Below, in pieces: positions 15,967-23,387 of a stretch of DNA of 64,000 nucleotides (position 1 is its first letter; every line of letters starts with the position of its first letter). The position numbers and the translations under genes are program-made. The notes beneath the pieces are model-generated. The model saw nothing but the letters and a program-made list of their open reading frames with translations, had not been told where the DNA came from and ran no database searches. The DNA is from Catellatospora coxensis. Its GTDB lineage: Bacteria; Actinomycetota; Actinomycetes; Mycobacteriales; Micromonosporaceae. The DNA lies in assembly GCF_016862635.1 (NCBI RefSeq), contig NZ_BONI01000046.1:1-64000 (forward strand), read 5' to 3'.

Positions 15967-16446
15967 ATGGCAATCATCGGCAAGCGAGGCAGAGTCCGGT
16001 TGGCCAGTGCGGTGCTCGCTGTCGCGGGGTCGGTCGGACTCGTGGTGACCACGGCCGCGCCGGCCAGCGCAGCTCCGGCGTACATCCATCTGTATGCCGT
16101 CCAGGACGTGGGTTCGAGTGACAACGGCTACTGCGACACCGGGTACTTCTGCGCCTACACCAAGCCTTGGCTCGATCCCTACGGCATCGGCTTCTACAAC
16201 GACAAGTGGGACTGGGCGGCCACCGACGTGCCGAAGATCTGGAGCGGCACCGAGTCGATCAACAACAATGCGGAGTCGTGGTGGAATCACGGCACTCCGT
16301 CTTACAACAATGACGTGCAGGTATACCAATACGCCGGTGGCAGCGGTGTGAGCATGTGCGTGCAGAACGGTGTGCAGATCCAGCTGGCCTCCTCGTACGG
16401 GATGGCGAACCTTCCGTCAGCCCACGTCTGGCGCAGCTCCTGCTGA
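15967..16446 (+). CDS. Secreted peptidase-inhibitor I36-type protein, copy 1
   Basis: 159 residues: signal peptide with basic start, hydrophobic core 'LASAVLAVAGSVGLVVTTA' and a cleavage site near APASA/AP, then a mature domain of about 124 residues. 'GYCDTGYFCAYTKPW', 'GIGFYNDKWDWAATDVPKIW' and 'SINNNAESWWNHGT' follow the crystallin-like pattern of inhibitor family I36, whose type member is the Streptomyces metalloproteinase inhibitor SMPI. Four Cys (two near the N-terminus, 'SMCVQNG', C-terminal Cys) could make two disulfides. Start at ATG 15967 after AGAGGACGGGGA; an upstream TTG (15916) would precede the signal peptide. Inhibitor activity is not shown; a surface or signalling role is equally possible. 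Codon use is visibly more AT-tolerant than in the flanking LCP genes. Confidence 0.8.
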   Translation: MAIIGKRGRVRLASAVLAVAGSVGLVVTTAAPASAAPAYIHLYAVQDVGSSDNGYCDTGYFCAYTKPWLDPYGIGFYNDKWDWAATDVPKIWSGTESINNNAESWWNHGTPSYNNDVQVYQYAGGSGVSMCVQNGVQIQLASSYGMANLPSAHVWRSSC

Positions 16447-16464
16447 CAGGCCCGGAAGCGTTGC

Positions 16465-16532
16465 GGGGGCGTCGTCTTCGGCGGCGTCCCCGATGGACGC
16501 CCGGTGCATCCGGGTCCAGAAACGACGCCCCC
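16465..16532 (+). terminator. branched hairpin after I36 copy 1
   Basis: 11-bp perfect arms (16465-16475 with 16522-16532) enclose smaller inverted repeats, one pairing 16465-16474 with a nearby GGCGTCCCC-type arm. It begins 18 bases past the stop of copy 1 and lies before the ribosome site of copy 2. Could attenuate rather than stop transcription. Confidence 0.45.
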
Positions 16533-16628
16533 CATGAAGATCAGGTGGAGGCTAATATCGCGACTGCTCGAGCGCGGCCGGCCGGGAGCGGCTCGATCGG
16601 CGCGGCTCGGCCAGTGAAGGGACGGGGA

Positions 16629-17105
16629 ATGGTGGACATCCGTAAGAGGGCCGGCGCACGGCTTGCGGGAGTGGCTCTCGCAGTGGCGTCATCGGTCGGT
16701 CTGGTGCTCACGACGGCGGCGCCGGCCAGCGCGGCGCCCGCGTTCATCAAGCTGTGGTCGGCGCAGGACGTCGGAGCGAGTGAGGAAGGGTACTGCGACA
16801 CCGGGTACTTCTGCGCCTACATCAGCACGAATCTGACGAGCCAGGGCATCGGCTTCTACAACGACAAGTGGGACTGGGCGGCCACGGACGTTCCGAATAC
16901 GTTCAGCGGATACGACATCAACAACAACGCCGAGTCGTGGTGGAACCACGGCACGCCGTCCTTCAACAACGACGTCCAGGTCTACCAGTACGCGGGTGGC
17001 AGCGGCGTCAGCATGTGCGTCCAGAACGGGGTGCAGATCAAGTACGGCTCGTCGTACGGCATGGCCAACCTTCCCTCGGCCCACGTATGGCGCAGCTCGT
17101 GCTGA
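16629..17105 (+). CDS. Secreted peptidase-inhibitor I36-type protein, copy 2
   Basis: 158 residues, paralogue of copy 1. Signal peptide 'LAGVALAVASSVGLVLTTAA' with cleavage near APASA/AP. The mature domain has 'GYCDTGYFCAYIST', 'GIGFYNDKWDWAATDVPNTF', 'DINNNAESWWNHGTPSFNND' and the same final 17 residues as copy 1. Differences cluster between the second Cys and 'GIGFYND' and around 'YGSSYGM', which may define specificity. Start at ATG 16629 in the duplicated GACGGGGA context; the longer open frame upstream (to 16356) runs back into copy 1 out of frame. Its end overlaps the start of the following lipoprotein gene, suggesting coupled expression with the exporter genes. Confidence 0.82.
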   Translation: MVDIRKRAGARLAGVALAVASSVGLVLTTAAPASAAPAFIKLWSAQDVGASEEGYCDTGYFCAYISTNLTSQGIGFYNDKWDWAATDVPNTFSGYDINNNAESWWNHGTPSFNNDVQVYQYAGGSGVSMCVQNGVQIKYGSSYGMANLPSAHVWRSSC

Positions 17106-18046
17106 AGTTCGGCACCACGCTCGCGGCCGTCGCCCTGGCGACGGCCGCGTGCGGCACCGCCTCGACCCCCGAACCCCCGCAGGCACAGCCGACGGGATCG
17201 GCGCCGGTCGTCGACGGCGATGCCTTCCGCGAGGTCGGGCGGCTACGGCAGGAGCTCGACGACGCCATCGGCAAGCTCGAGGACAGATGCATGCTGGGCA
17301 AGGGCTTCACCGTGCTGCTGCCCCGGGAGCCCCGTACGGACCCCGGTTTCGTCATGCTCGACATCTACTCGTCGCCGTCGTCGGCCGATGCCGAGCGCGA
17401 CGGCTACGGCATCGCGGGTCGCGTCGAGCAGCGTGGCCACGATGTCGAACCCCAGCCGACGGGTGCGTGGTACGAGCAGTCGCTCGAGGAGCAGCGCCGG
17501 TACGAACGGGAGTTGACGGGATCGGGGGACACCCCGGCGACGCCCGGCGCCAACGGCACCGGGCAGGACGGAGGTTGCCGGGGCGCGGTGCTCACCGCGG
17601 CCTACGGCGCCACGCAGCGCGGCCCTCGCAACCCGACCTACCAGCACCTGCCGACTGAGGAGATGCTGGCCGCGGTGCCAGCGGTACGCAAGGCCCGCGA
17701 AGCCTGGGCGCTGTGCGTGGCCAAGGCGGGATACCCGCGGTTCGATGAGCCGCGTGACGCCGCCGCATACGCGCAGTACTTCTTCGACCCGGTCGGTAGC
17801 CGCCCGGGTGTGCCGGTGCCCAAGGGCGGCCCGTGGCCCCTCGCCGAGGCACGGATGAAGGAGCGCACACTGGCCGTCGCGGACGCCCGCTGCGCGGACG
17901 AACACCAGGTGCGCGAGACCGTGTCGGCGCAGTGGGCGCTGCTGGTCGATCAGGCACGCCGGCGGATCGAACCGCAGCTTGTCGCGTATGCCGCGCAGCT
18001 TCGTGAGTGTCTCGTCCGGGTTCAGCAGGAGTTGGGCGGAAAATAG
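17087..18046 (+). CDS. Lipoprotein of the I36/ABC cassette, 319 residues
   Basis: N-terminus MAQLVLKFGTTLAAVALATAAC with a lipobox at Cys 22, then a Pro-rich linker and a helical domain. Features are 'VGRLRQELDDAIGKLEDRCM', 'AREAWALCVAKAGYPRF', and 'LRECLVRVQQELGGK' at the end. ATG 17087 overlaps the second I36 gene by 19 bases; GTG 17099 is an alternative that keeps the signal. It shares a 'C-V-A-x-G-Y-P' element and overall layout with the next lipoprotein. Unknown family; sits outside the membrane, possibly as an accessory or immunity component of the exporter that follows. Confidence 0.72.
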   Translation: MAQLVLKFGTTLAAVALATAACGTASTPEPPQAQPTGSAPVVDGDAFREVGRLRQELDDAIGKLEDRCMLGKGFTVLLPREPRTDPGFVMLDIYSSPSSADAERDGYGIAGRVEQRGHDVEPQPTGAWYEQSLEEQRRYERELTGSGDTPATPGANGTGQDGGCRGAVLTAAYGATQRGPRNPTYQHLPTEEMLAAVPAVRKAREAWALCVAKAGYPRFDEPRDAAAYAQYFFDPVGSRPGVPVPKGGPWPLAEARMKERTLAVADARCADEHQVRETVSAQWALLVDQARRRIEPQLVAYAAQLRECLVRVQQELGGK

Positions 18047-18949
18047 ATGCGCAAAGTGGTCTGCGCCCTCATCGGCGTGATGCTCGTCGGCGGCTGCACC
18101 TCCCCGGACAGCGGGACCGAGGAAGTCAGACTGACGCAGGTCGACGGTATGCCCACGGCCGATGTGGACGACACCGTCTGGCTCGAGTGGGCCGAGTCGA
18201 CGCTGGCCGGAGAATGCATGGTGGCCCGCGGATACCCGTTCTGGGCGCAGTGGCGCGCACGAGTTCGGAAGAACACCGAGCCCGATCAGCTTTACGGCAT
18301 CGCCGACGTCACGTGGGTCACGGCGCACGGATACGGGATCGGGGAACGCCGATCGGCACCGGACGTGACGCCGGAAGACCCCAACACCCGCTACCTGCAT
18401 TCGTTGCCCAAGGAGCGCTGGCGGGAGTACGACACCGCCTATCACGGCACCGAGCAGGACCGGATCACGGTCACCTTGGCCAACGGCATGACCGCCAGCA
18501 TGGCGTCGAAGGGTTGCCTCGCGGAGGCACGTACGAAGCTGTTCGGATCGCTGCCCGACTGGTTGCGGCTCGACACGTCCTGGCGCAACATCGACGCGGA
18601 AATCGCCCCGACGGTGCTCAAGGACGCCCGGTACCTGAAAGCGCTGGCCGGCTGGCGCGCATGCATGGCCGGCAGGGGACAGCAGGTCGCCGAACCGATG
18701 GCGTTGCGTGAACAGGTATCGCGCGAGTACTCGCTGAAGCCCCGTACGGAGGCCAGGGAGCTGGAGATGGCACTGGCGAAGCTCGAAGCCGAGTGCGCCC
18801 AGACCACGGCACTGATCCGGACTGCCGAGGAGGTACACGCCGAGGTTCGGGCAGGCCTCGACACCACGCGTAAGAGTGACCTCGACACCTACCGCGAGAT
18901 GATGCGCACCGCGCTCGACGCCGCTCGAAAGCTGGCCGGCCCGGCGTAG
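18047..18949 (+). CDS. Lipoprotein of the I36/ABC cassette, 300 residues
   Basis: Signal MRKVVCALIGVMLVGGC with lipobox VGGC (Cys 17). The mature part includes 'VWLEWAESTLAGECMVARGY', 'PNTRYLHSLPKERWREYDTA', 'LKALAGWRACMAGRGQQV' and a long charged helix near the C-terminus ('EARELEMALAKLEAECAQT'). Its start codon follows directly on the stop of the preceding lipoprotein gene. The repeated 'C-M-x-x-G' elements resemble those of the preceding protein, so the two look like distant paralogues. Function unknown; I see no enzyme motif. Confidence 0.72.
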   Translation: MRKVVCALIGVMLVGGCTSPDSGTEEVRLTQVDGMPTADVDDTVWLEWAESTLAGECMVARGYPFWAQWRARVRKNTEPDQLYGIADVTWVTAHGYGIGERRSAPDVTPEDPNTRYLHSLPKERWREYDTAYHGTEQDRITVTLANGMTASMASKGCLAEARTKLFGSLPDWLRLDTSWRNIDAEIAPTVLKDARYLKALAGWRACMAGRGQQVAEPMALREQVSREYSLKPRTEARELEMALAKLEAECAQTTALIRTAEEVHAEVRAGLDTTRKSDLDTYREMMRTALDAARKLAGPA

Positions 18950-18989
18950 TCGTGCGTGGTGTGACAGGCTCCTCGGCTGGAGGGAAGAC

Positions 18990-20144
18990 ATGAATCGACG
19001 TCAACTGCTGGTCGCCGGTGGTTCGGCCGGGCTGTTGGCGGCTACCGGCACGGCGGTGTACGCAGCCAGCCTGGCCCGCACCCCGGGTCAGCGCGCGGCG
19101 CAAGCGGCGGCACCGCCACCGTCTGTGGTGACGGTGCCGGTGCGGCGTGGACAGCTGCTCGACGAGACCGTGCTGGACGGTGTGCTGGAACGCGCCGTCA
19201 CGACAGACATCGCCGCGCCCGCGGCGGTGGAGGGCGCGAGCAAGATCGTCGTCACCAGGCTGAAGGTCGCCATCGGCAGCCAGGTGCGCTCTGGCGATGT
19301 GCTGATGGAGGTGTCGGGCCGACCGTTGATCGTGCTGCCCGGACAGTTCCCGGCCTTCCGCGACCTCCAGCGTGGCGACACGGGCCCCGATGTCAGGCAG
19401 TTGCAGGAGGCCCTGCGTGCCCGCTTCGGCACACCGCGGACCTCGGTCTTCGACAGCCGCACCGAGCGTGATCTGCGGCAGCTGTATCAGCGGGCCGGTT
19501 ACGCGCCGGTGACCCGCGATGTCGCCCTGCCGGAAGGGTCCACGCCCCTTCCGGCACAGTCGCCCACCGCCGGCGCGGCGGGCGCGGCGCGGCGGGTGGT
19601 GCTGCCGGCCGGGGAGATCGCATTCGTGCCTGCGCTTCCGGCACAGGTTGCCGGCCTTGCCGCCAAGGTCGGTGCGGTGGCCGGCGGCACGGTCGCGTCG
19701 CTTGCCTCGGGCCCCTGGCGGGTCGCCGCCCTGCTCGATGCCGCCGGTGAGCGTGCGCTCAGCGAAAACAGGCCTGAGGTGACCTTCGGCGCCGGTCCGA
19801 TGCAGGATCGCAGGACCAGCCTGCTGGAGATCCGGGAGCGGCCCGCCGTTGGTGAACGCCCCGCGTATCGCGAGGGTGTGTTCGCCGTGGAAGGCACGCC
19901 TGTTCTGGAACCGGGCACCGCACAGTCGGTGCGGGTGTCCCGTGCCCACAGCGCCGAGAACAGCCTGATCGTGCCGGTGTCGGCGCTGTGGACCGGCGCT
20001 GACGGCGCAGTCCATGTCACTGTGCTCAAGGACGGCCGGAGCACGCAGGTGCCGGTGACGGTGATGCTCAGTGTCCTGGGCGAGGCTGCGGTCACCGGCG
20101 AACTCGTGGAGAACGACCCGGTGGTCGTCGCCGGGCATGGCTGA
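18990..20144 (+). CDS. Membrane-fusion (HlyD/MacA-like) protein with peptidoglycan-binding domain
   Basis: 384 residues. The start MNRRQLLVAGGSAGLLAATG forms an uncleaved or Tat-like anchor. It is followed by a biotinyl/lipoyl-type hairpin ('VVTVPVRRGQLLDETVLDG', 'LKVAIGSQVRSGDVLMEVSG'), then a peptidoglycan-binding insertion 'GDTGPDVRQLQEALRARFG' and a C-terminal beta-barrel part ('ENSLIVPVSALWTGADGAVH'). This is the adaptor of tripartite MacAB-like exporters as found in Gram-positive actinomycetes, where the peptidoglycan-binding insert ties the complex to the wall. Its stop overlaps the ATPase start by eight bases. Confidence 0.85.
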   Translation: MNRRQLLVAGGSAGLLAATGTAVYAASLARTPGQRAAQAAAPPPSVVTVPVRRGQLLDETVLDGVLERAVTTDIAAPAAVEGASKIVVTRLKVAIGSQVRSGDVLMEVSGRPLIVLPGQFPAFRDLQRGDTGPDVRQLQEALRARFGTPRTSVFDSRTERDLRQLYQRAGYAPVTRDVALPEGSTPLPAQSPTAGAAGAARRVVLPAGEIAFVPALPAQVAGLAAKVGAVAGGTVASLASGPWRVAALLDAAGERALSENRPEVTFGAGPMQDRRTSLLEIRERPAVGERPAYREGVFAVEGTPVLEPGTAQSVRVSRAHSAENSLIVPVSALWTGADGAVHVTVLKDGRSTQVPVTVMLSVLGEAAVTGELVENDPVVVAGHG

Positions 20145-20820
20145 GCCCGTGCTCGAGGCGGTGGGCCTGTCCCGCGTCTTCGCCGGCCCGCCCGAGGTGC
20201 ACGCACTGCGTGACGCGAGCCTGTCCGTCAAGGGCGGAGAGATGGTCGCGGTGGTGGGTGCGTCGGGCTCCGGTAAGTCGACCCTGCTCAACATCCTCGG
20301 TCTGCTCGACAAGCCGACCTCGGGGGTGCTCCGGCTGGGTGGGCGCGATGTCACCACCTTGACCGAACGTGAACGCACCCGTGCTCGGGCCCGCGCTATC
20401 GGCTTCGTCTTCCAGGCCTTCCACCTGGTTCCTCACCTGGACTGCGTGCGCAATGTCATGCTGCCGCTGGTACACCAGGGTGTCCCCCGTGACGTCCGCG
20501 GACACCGCGCCGAGGCGGCCCTGGGCCGGGTCGGCCTGGCACACCGGCTCACCGCCCGGCCGGGCACGCTGTCTGGTGGTGAGCAGCAGCGTGTCGCGGT
20601 CGCTCGGGCGATAGTGCATGATCCGACGCTACTGCTCTGCGACGAGCCCACGGGCAACCTCGACAGCGAGAACACCGCGACGGTCCTGGAACTGCTACGG
20701 GAACTGGCCACGCCGGGCCGTGCGGTCGTGGTGATCACGCACGATCAGCAGGTCCGTGATGCTGCCGACCGCTGGGTGGAGGTGCGCGATGGCCGCTGCG
20801 GCTCGCACCAGTCCGCGTGA
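20137..20820 (+). CDS. ABC transporter ATP-binding protein (MacB/LolD type)
   Basis: 227 residues; energises the FtsX-type permease encoded next. Walker A '[20 protein letters not shown]', Q-loop '[14 protein letters not shown]', signature '[19 protein letters not shown]', Walker B '[16 protein letters not shown]' and H-loop '[10 protein letters not shown]'. The segment '[12 protein letters not shown]' and the 'PTGNLDS' motif place it in the MacB/LolD/FtsE group (mechanotransmission, not classical import). Start at ATG 20137, overlapping the membrane-fusion gene. Confidence 0.93.
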   Translation: MAEPVLEAVGLSRVFAGPPEVHALRDASLSVKGGEMVAVVGASGSGKSTLLNILGLLDKPTSGVLRLGGRDVTTLTERERTRARARAIGFVFQAFHLVPHLDCVRNVMLPLVHQGVPRDVRGHRAEAALGRVGLAHRLTARPGTLSGGEQQRVAVARAIVHDPTLLLCDEPTGNLDSENTATVLELLRELATPGRAVVVITHDQQVRDAADRWVEVRDGRCGSHQSA

Positions 20821-21985
20821 CGTCTTCACGCAGGCATGGCACGCAGCAGTCGGCAGGCGAGGCCGGTCGTTGCTGACGGCGGCCGGTGTCGGCCTCGGAG
20901 TCGCGGCGACCGTCGCCACGCTGGCAGTCACGGCCACCGCGTCCGGTGCGATCTCTGACAAGTTCGACGCGACCCGTGCCACGAGCCTGACGCTGCGCTG
21001 GCCGGAGCGGGTGAGCAGGCCCGAACCGGGTGTGATCATGAACGTGACCAGGCTCAACGGGGTCGAGGCAGCTGGGCTGATCTGTGAGGCGGCACGCGAT
21101 GAGCACCGTGCCACGGCCGTCACGCCGCAGCATGCCACCGGTGTGCCGACGAGGATCGGCCTGCTCGCGGCGCAGCCGAGCGCGTTCAGCGCGCTGCGGG
21201 TCGCGCCGGTCTCGGGCCGATTCTTCGACGACGGACACGGCACCCGCGCTGAGCAGGTCGTGGTCGTGGATACGGTGGCCGCTCAAGCCCTGGGAGTGTC
21301 GCAGCCCGGACAGCTCATCTACGTGGACGGAGCGCCGGTCAGCGTGATCGGCGTCTACGAGGCCCCGGTGGGTGAGGCCCGGATGACCGCAGCGGTGATC
21401 ATGCCCTACCAGCGCTGCCTTCATGACAGCCGCGAGCAGCCGCTGTTCGGACAGCCGATGGTGGTGGTGCGAACCGCTCTCGGCGCAGCCGACCAGGTCG
21501 CAGGTGAAGCCCGGCTGGCGCTGTATCCAGCCGATCCCGGTGCGCTGGAGGCGCTTGTGCCGCCGGACCTGCGTACCTTCCGTGAGGGTGTCGAGGAGGA
21601 TACGCGTGCGCTGTTCCTGGGTCTGGCGCTCGTGTCGTTGATCATCGGGGCGCTGGGCGTCTCGAACGCGACGCTGGTATCGGTCTTGGAACGCAGGCCA
21701 GAGATCGGGTTGCGGAGGGCGATCGGCGCCTCGAGAGCCGCCGTCGCCGGCCAGTTCCTCGTCGAATCAGGCTTGCTCGGTCTGGCCGGCGGAATCCTCG
21801 GTACGGTCGTGGCAGTCGATGCCGCTGTCGCGGTGGCGCTCGTGAAGCAATGGTTGGTCGTGCTGGATCCGGCCCTTCTCGGCGGCGGGCCGTTGCTGGG
21901 CCTCCTGGTCGGCACCGCGGCCGGAGCCTACCCGGCGTGGAAGGCGAGCCGGGTCGAACCGGCGGCATCGCTGCGAGCGTCCTGA
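20789..21985 (+). CDS. FtsX/MacB-like ABC permease
   Basis: 398 residues. One N-terminal membrane helix ('LLTAAGVGLGVAATVATLAV'), a large extracellular MacB-periplasmic-core domain (about residues 55-265), then three C-terminal helices with the FtsX signature 'ALGVSNATLVSVLERRPEIG' and 'LRRAIGASRAAVAGQFLVES'. The start ATG 20789 follows GGAGG and overlaps the ATPase gene by 32 bases. With the preceding two genes it completes a MacAB-like system. Such systems move or sense peptides or lipids at the outer membrane face; the I36 proteins are plausible partners, but that is inferred from linkage only. Confidence 0.9.
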   Translation: MAAAARTSPRDVFTQAWHAAVGRRGRSLLTAAGVGLGVAATVATLAVTATASGAISDKFDATRATSLTLRWPERVSRPEPGVIMNVTRLNGVEAAGLICEAARDEHRATAVTPQHATGVPTRIGLLAAQPSAFSALRVAPVSGRFFDDGHGTRAEQVVVVDTVAAQALGVSQPGQLIYVDGAPVSVIGVYEAPVGEARMTAAVIMPYQRCLHDSREQPLFGQPMVVVRTALGAADQVAGEARLALYPADPGALEALVPPDLRTFREGVEEDTRALFLGLALVSLIIGALGVSNATLVSVLERRPEIGLRRAIGASRAAVAGQFLVESGLLGLAGGILGTVVAVDAAVAVALVKQWLVVLDPALLGGGPLLGLLVGTAAGAYPAWKASRVEPAASLRAS

Positions 21986-22007
21986 CCGGGCAAGCGGGCC
22001 GACGCCG

Positions 22008-23264
22008 TCACTTCTCCCTGTTCACGAACTCCGGGTTGAGCAGCGCGAATTGTCCGAGCTGGTCATTCTTGGCCGCCCGGAACATCTGCATCGTGTTGGA
22101 GCTGAGCGCCTCGCCGCCGCTGCCGGAGCTGTTGTACCAGCCCGCGTTAGTCTTCAGCAGCACGAGGTCGGCGCCGGCCAGATCCTTCAGGGAGAACATG
22201 AAGTCGATCAGCGGGACGCCGTGCGTGTCCAGGATCATGGACTCGCCGACGGCCTTCATCAGGGCGTTGACCTTGCCGAGGTCGGTCAGCACACCGCTGG
22301 ACCCGGCCTTCTTCGCCATCGCCTTGATCAGCTGCTGCTGGTGGCGCTGGCGGCCGTAGTCGCCGTCGTCGAGGGACTTGCGGATACGGGAGTAGTCCAG
22401 GGCCTCCCAGCCCGGCTTCTCCCGGCAGCCCTTCTTGTGCAGGTACTCCTTGCCGAGCAGGCCGAGCCTGCGCTCCACCGCCAGGTTGTCGTTGCCCGAG
22501 CCGGAGACGTACTTCGGCTTGCCGTCGATCATGAAGTAGTGGCTGGACTTCGTGTCCTCCTCGACGCAGACGTTCACCGTGCCCAGGGCGTCGATGATCT
22601 TCTTGAAGCCGCCGAAGTCGATGACGGCGGCACCGTCGAAGGTGATGCCGGTCAGCTTGGTGACCGTCTTGGCGGTCAGGCCCAAGCCGCCGGCCCAGCC
22701 GCCGCCGTTCTGGGCGCCGAAGTAGAAGGCCGCATTGATCTTGTTGGTGCCGCCGCTGTACCTGGTCTTGGGGTTGGCCGGGATGGAGACCTGGGTGTCA
22801 CGCGGGATCGACATCAGGTATGCCTGGTCGTGCGTGGCCGGGATGTGCAGCAGCAGGACCGTGTCCGCGCGGGCGTTGTCCTTCTCCTGGGTCGCGCGCA
22901 CGTCGATGCCGAGCAGCAGCATGTCGATCGCGCCCTTGAGGTCGCTGCCCTTCGGGCCGGTGTCGGTCTTGCCGGCGTCGCCCAGCACGTCGACGACGGC
23001 GACGTTGTCCGTGAGCTGGCCTTCGAACGACTTGACACCGACAATCGCGCCGCCGGCGACCAACATCAGCAGGGCGCCGAAGGTCAGCGTCAGCTTCGCC
23101 CAGAGGGGGGCGGCGCGCTTGGACTTCTTCTTGCCCTTGCCCTTGTTGAGCGAGTGGCCGGTCTTCCTGCCGGAGGGCTCGTCGTCGTACGCGTCGGCGG
23201 GCCGGCGGCTCCGCTGGCTGGGCACGGTGTTCTTGGCACCGCCTCGCCGCTGCTTGTTCGCCAC
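22008..23264 (-). CDS. LCP family wall-polymer ligase, LCP3
   Basis: 418 residues. Basic cytoplasmic tail ('LNKGKGKKKSKRAAPLWAKL'), single membrane segment 'FGALLMLVAGGAIVGVK', then the LCP domain: 'LLLGIDVRATQEKDNARADT', 'LMSIPRDTQVSIP', 'KINAAFYFG', 'VIDFGGFKKIIDALGTV' and 'DYSRIRKSLDDGDYGRQRHQ'. Closest relative in the window is LCP2. Start GTG 23264 after CCCGGGGGAACGC. Its stop lies 22 bases from the end of the convergent permease gene; no clear terminator separates them. Confidence 0.93.
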   Translation of the reverse strand: MANKQRRGGAKNTVPSQRSRRPADAYDDEPSGRKTGHSLNKGKGKKKSKRAAPLWAKLTLTFGALLMLVAGGAIVGVKSFEGQLTDNVAVVDVLGDAGKTDTGPKGSDLKGAIDMLLLGIDVRATQEKDNARADTVLLLHIPATHDQAYLMSIPRDTQVSIPANPKTRYSGGTNKINAAFYFGAQNGGGWAGGLGLTAKTVTKLTGITFDGAAVIDFGGFKKIIDALGTVNVCVEEDTKSSHYFMIDGKPKYVSGSGNDNLAVERRLGLLGKEYLHKKGCREKPGWEALDYSRIRKSLDDGDYGRQRHQQQLIKAMAKKAGSSGVLTDLGKVNALMKAVGESMILDTHGVPLIDFMFSLKDLAGADLVLLKTNAGWYNSSGSGGEALSSNTMQMFRAAKNDQLGQFALLNPEFVNREK

Positions 23265-23302
23265 GCGTTCCCCCGGGGGTCTGGTTGACCGTAGACCGAG
23301 CC

Positions 23303-23333
23303 ACTGTAATAGCTCGGCCTACGGAACCGCGAG
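23303..23333 (-). promoter_or_regulatory. promoter-like block of LCP3, shared with LCP2
   Basis: Minus-strand order CTCGCGGT, 17 bases, TACAGT, then GGCTCGGTC, identical in boxes and spacing to the block upstream of LCP2. Here it is about 39 bases from the start codon, a normal leader length. The surrounding 23334-23400 is notably AT-rich for this genome. Confidence 0.5.
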
Positions 23334-23387
23334 GCTGCATAGACCAAATCAGATGTGTTTAGACCGATTTGCGACGAATTTTCATTG

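Larger units (their letters stand above)
15928..17105 (+). repeat. tandem duplication of an I36-type gene with its upstream 40 bases
   Basis: Unit 1 (15928-16446) and unit 2 (16590-17105) align from a shared GGCTCGATCGGCG block through the GACGGGGAATGG start context to the last codon. The coding parts end with the same 'SYGMANLPSAHVWRSSC'. The intervening 143 bases hold a putative terminator. Confidence 0.85.
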
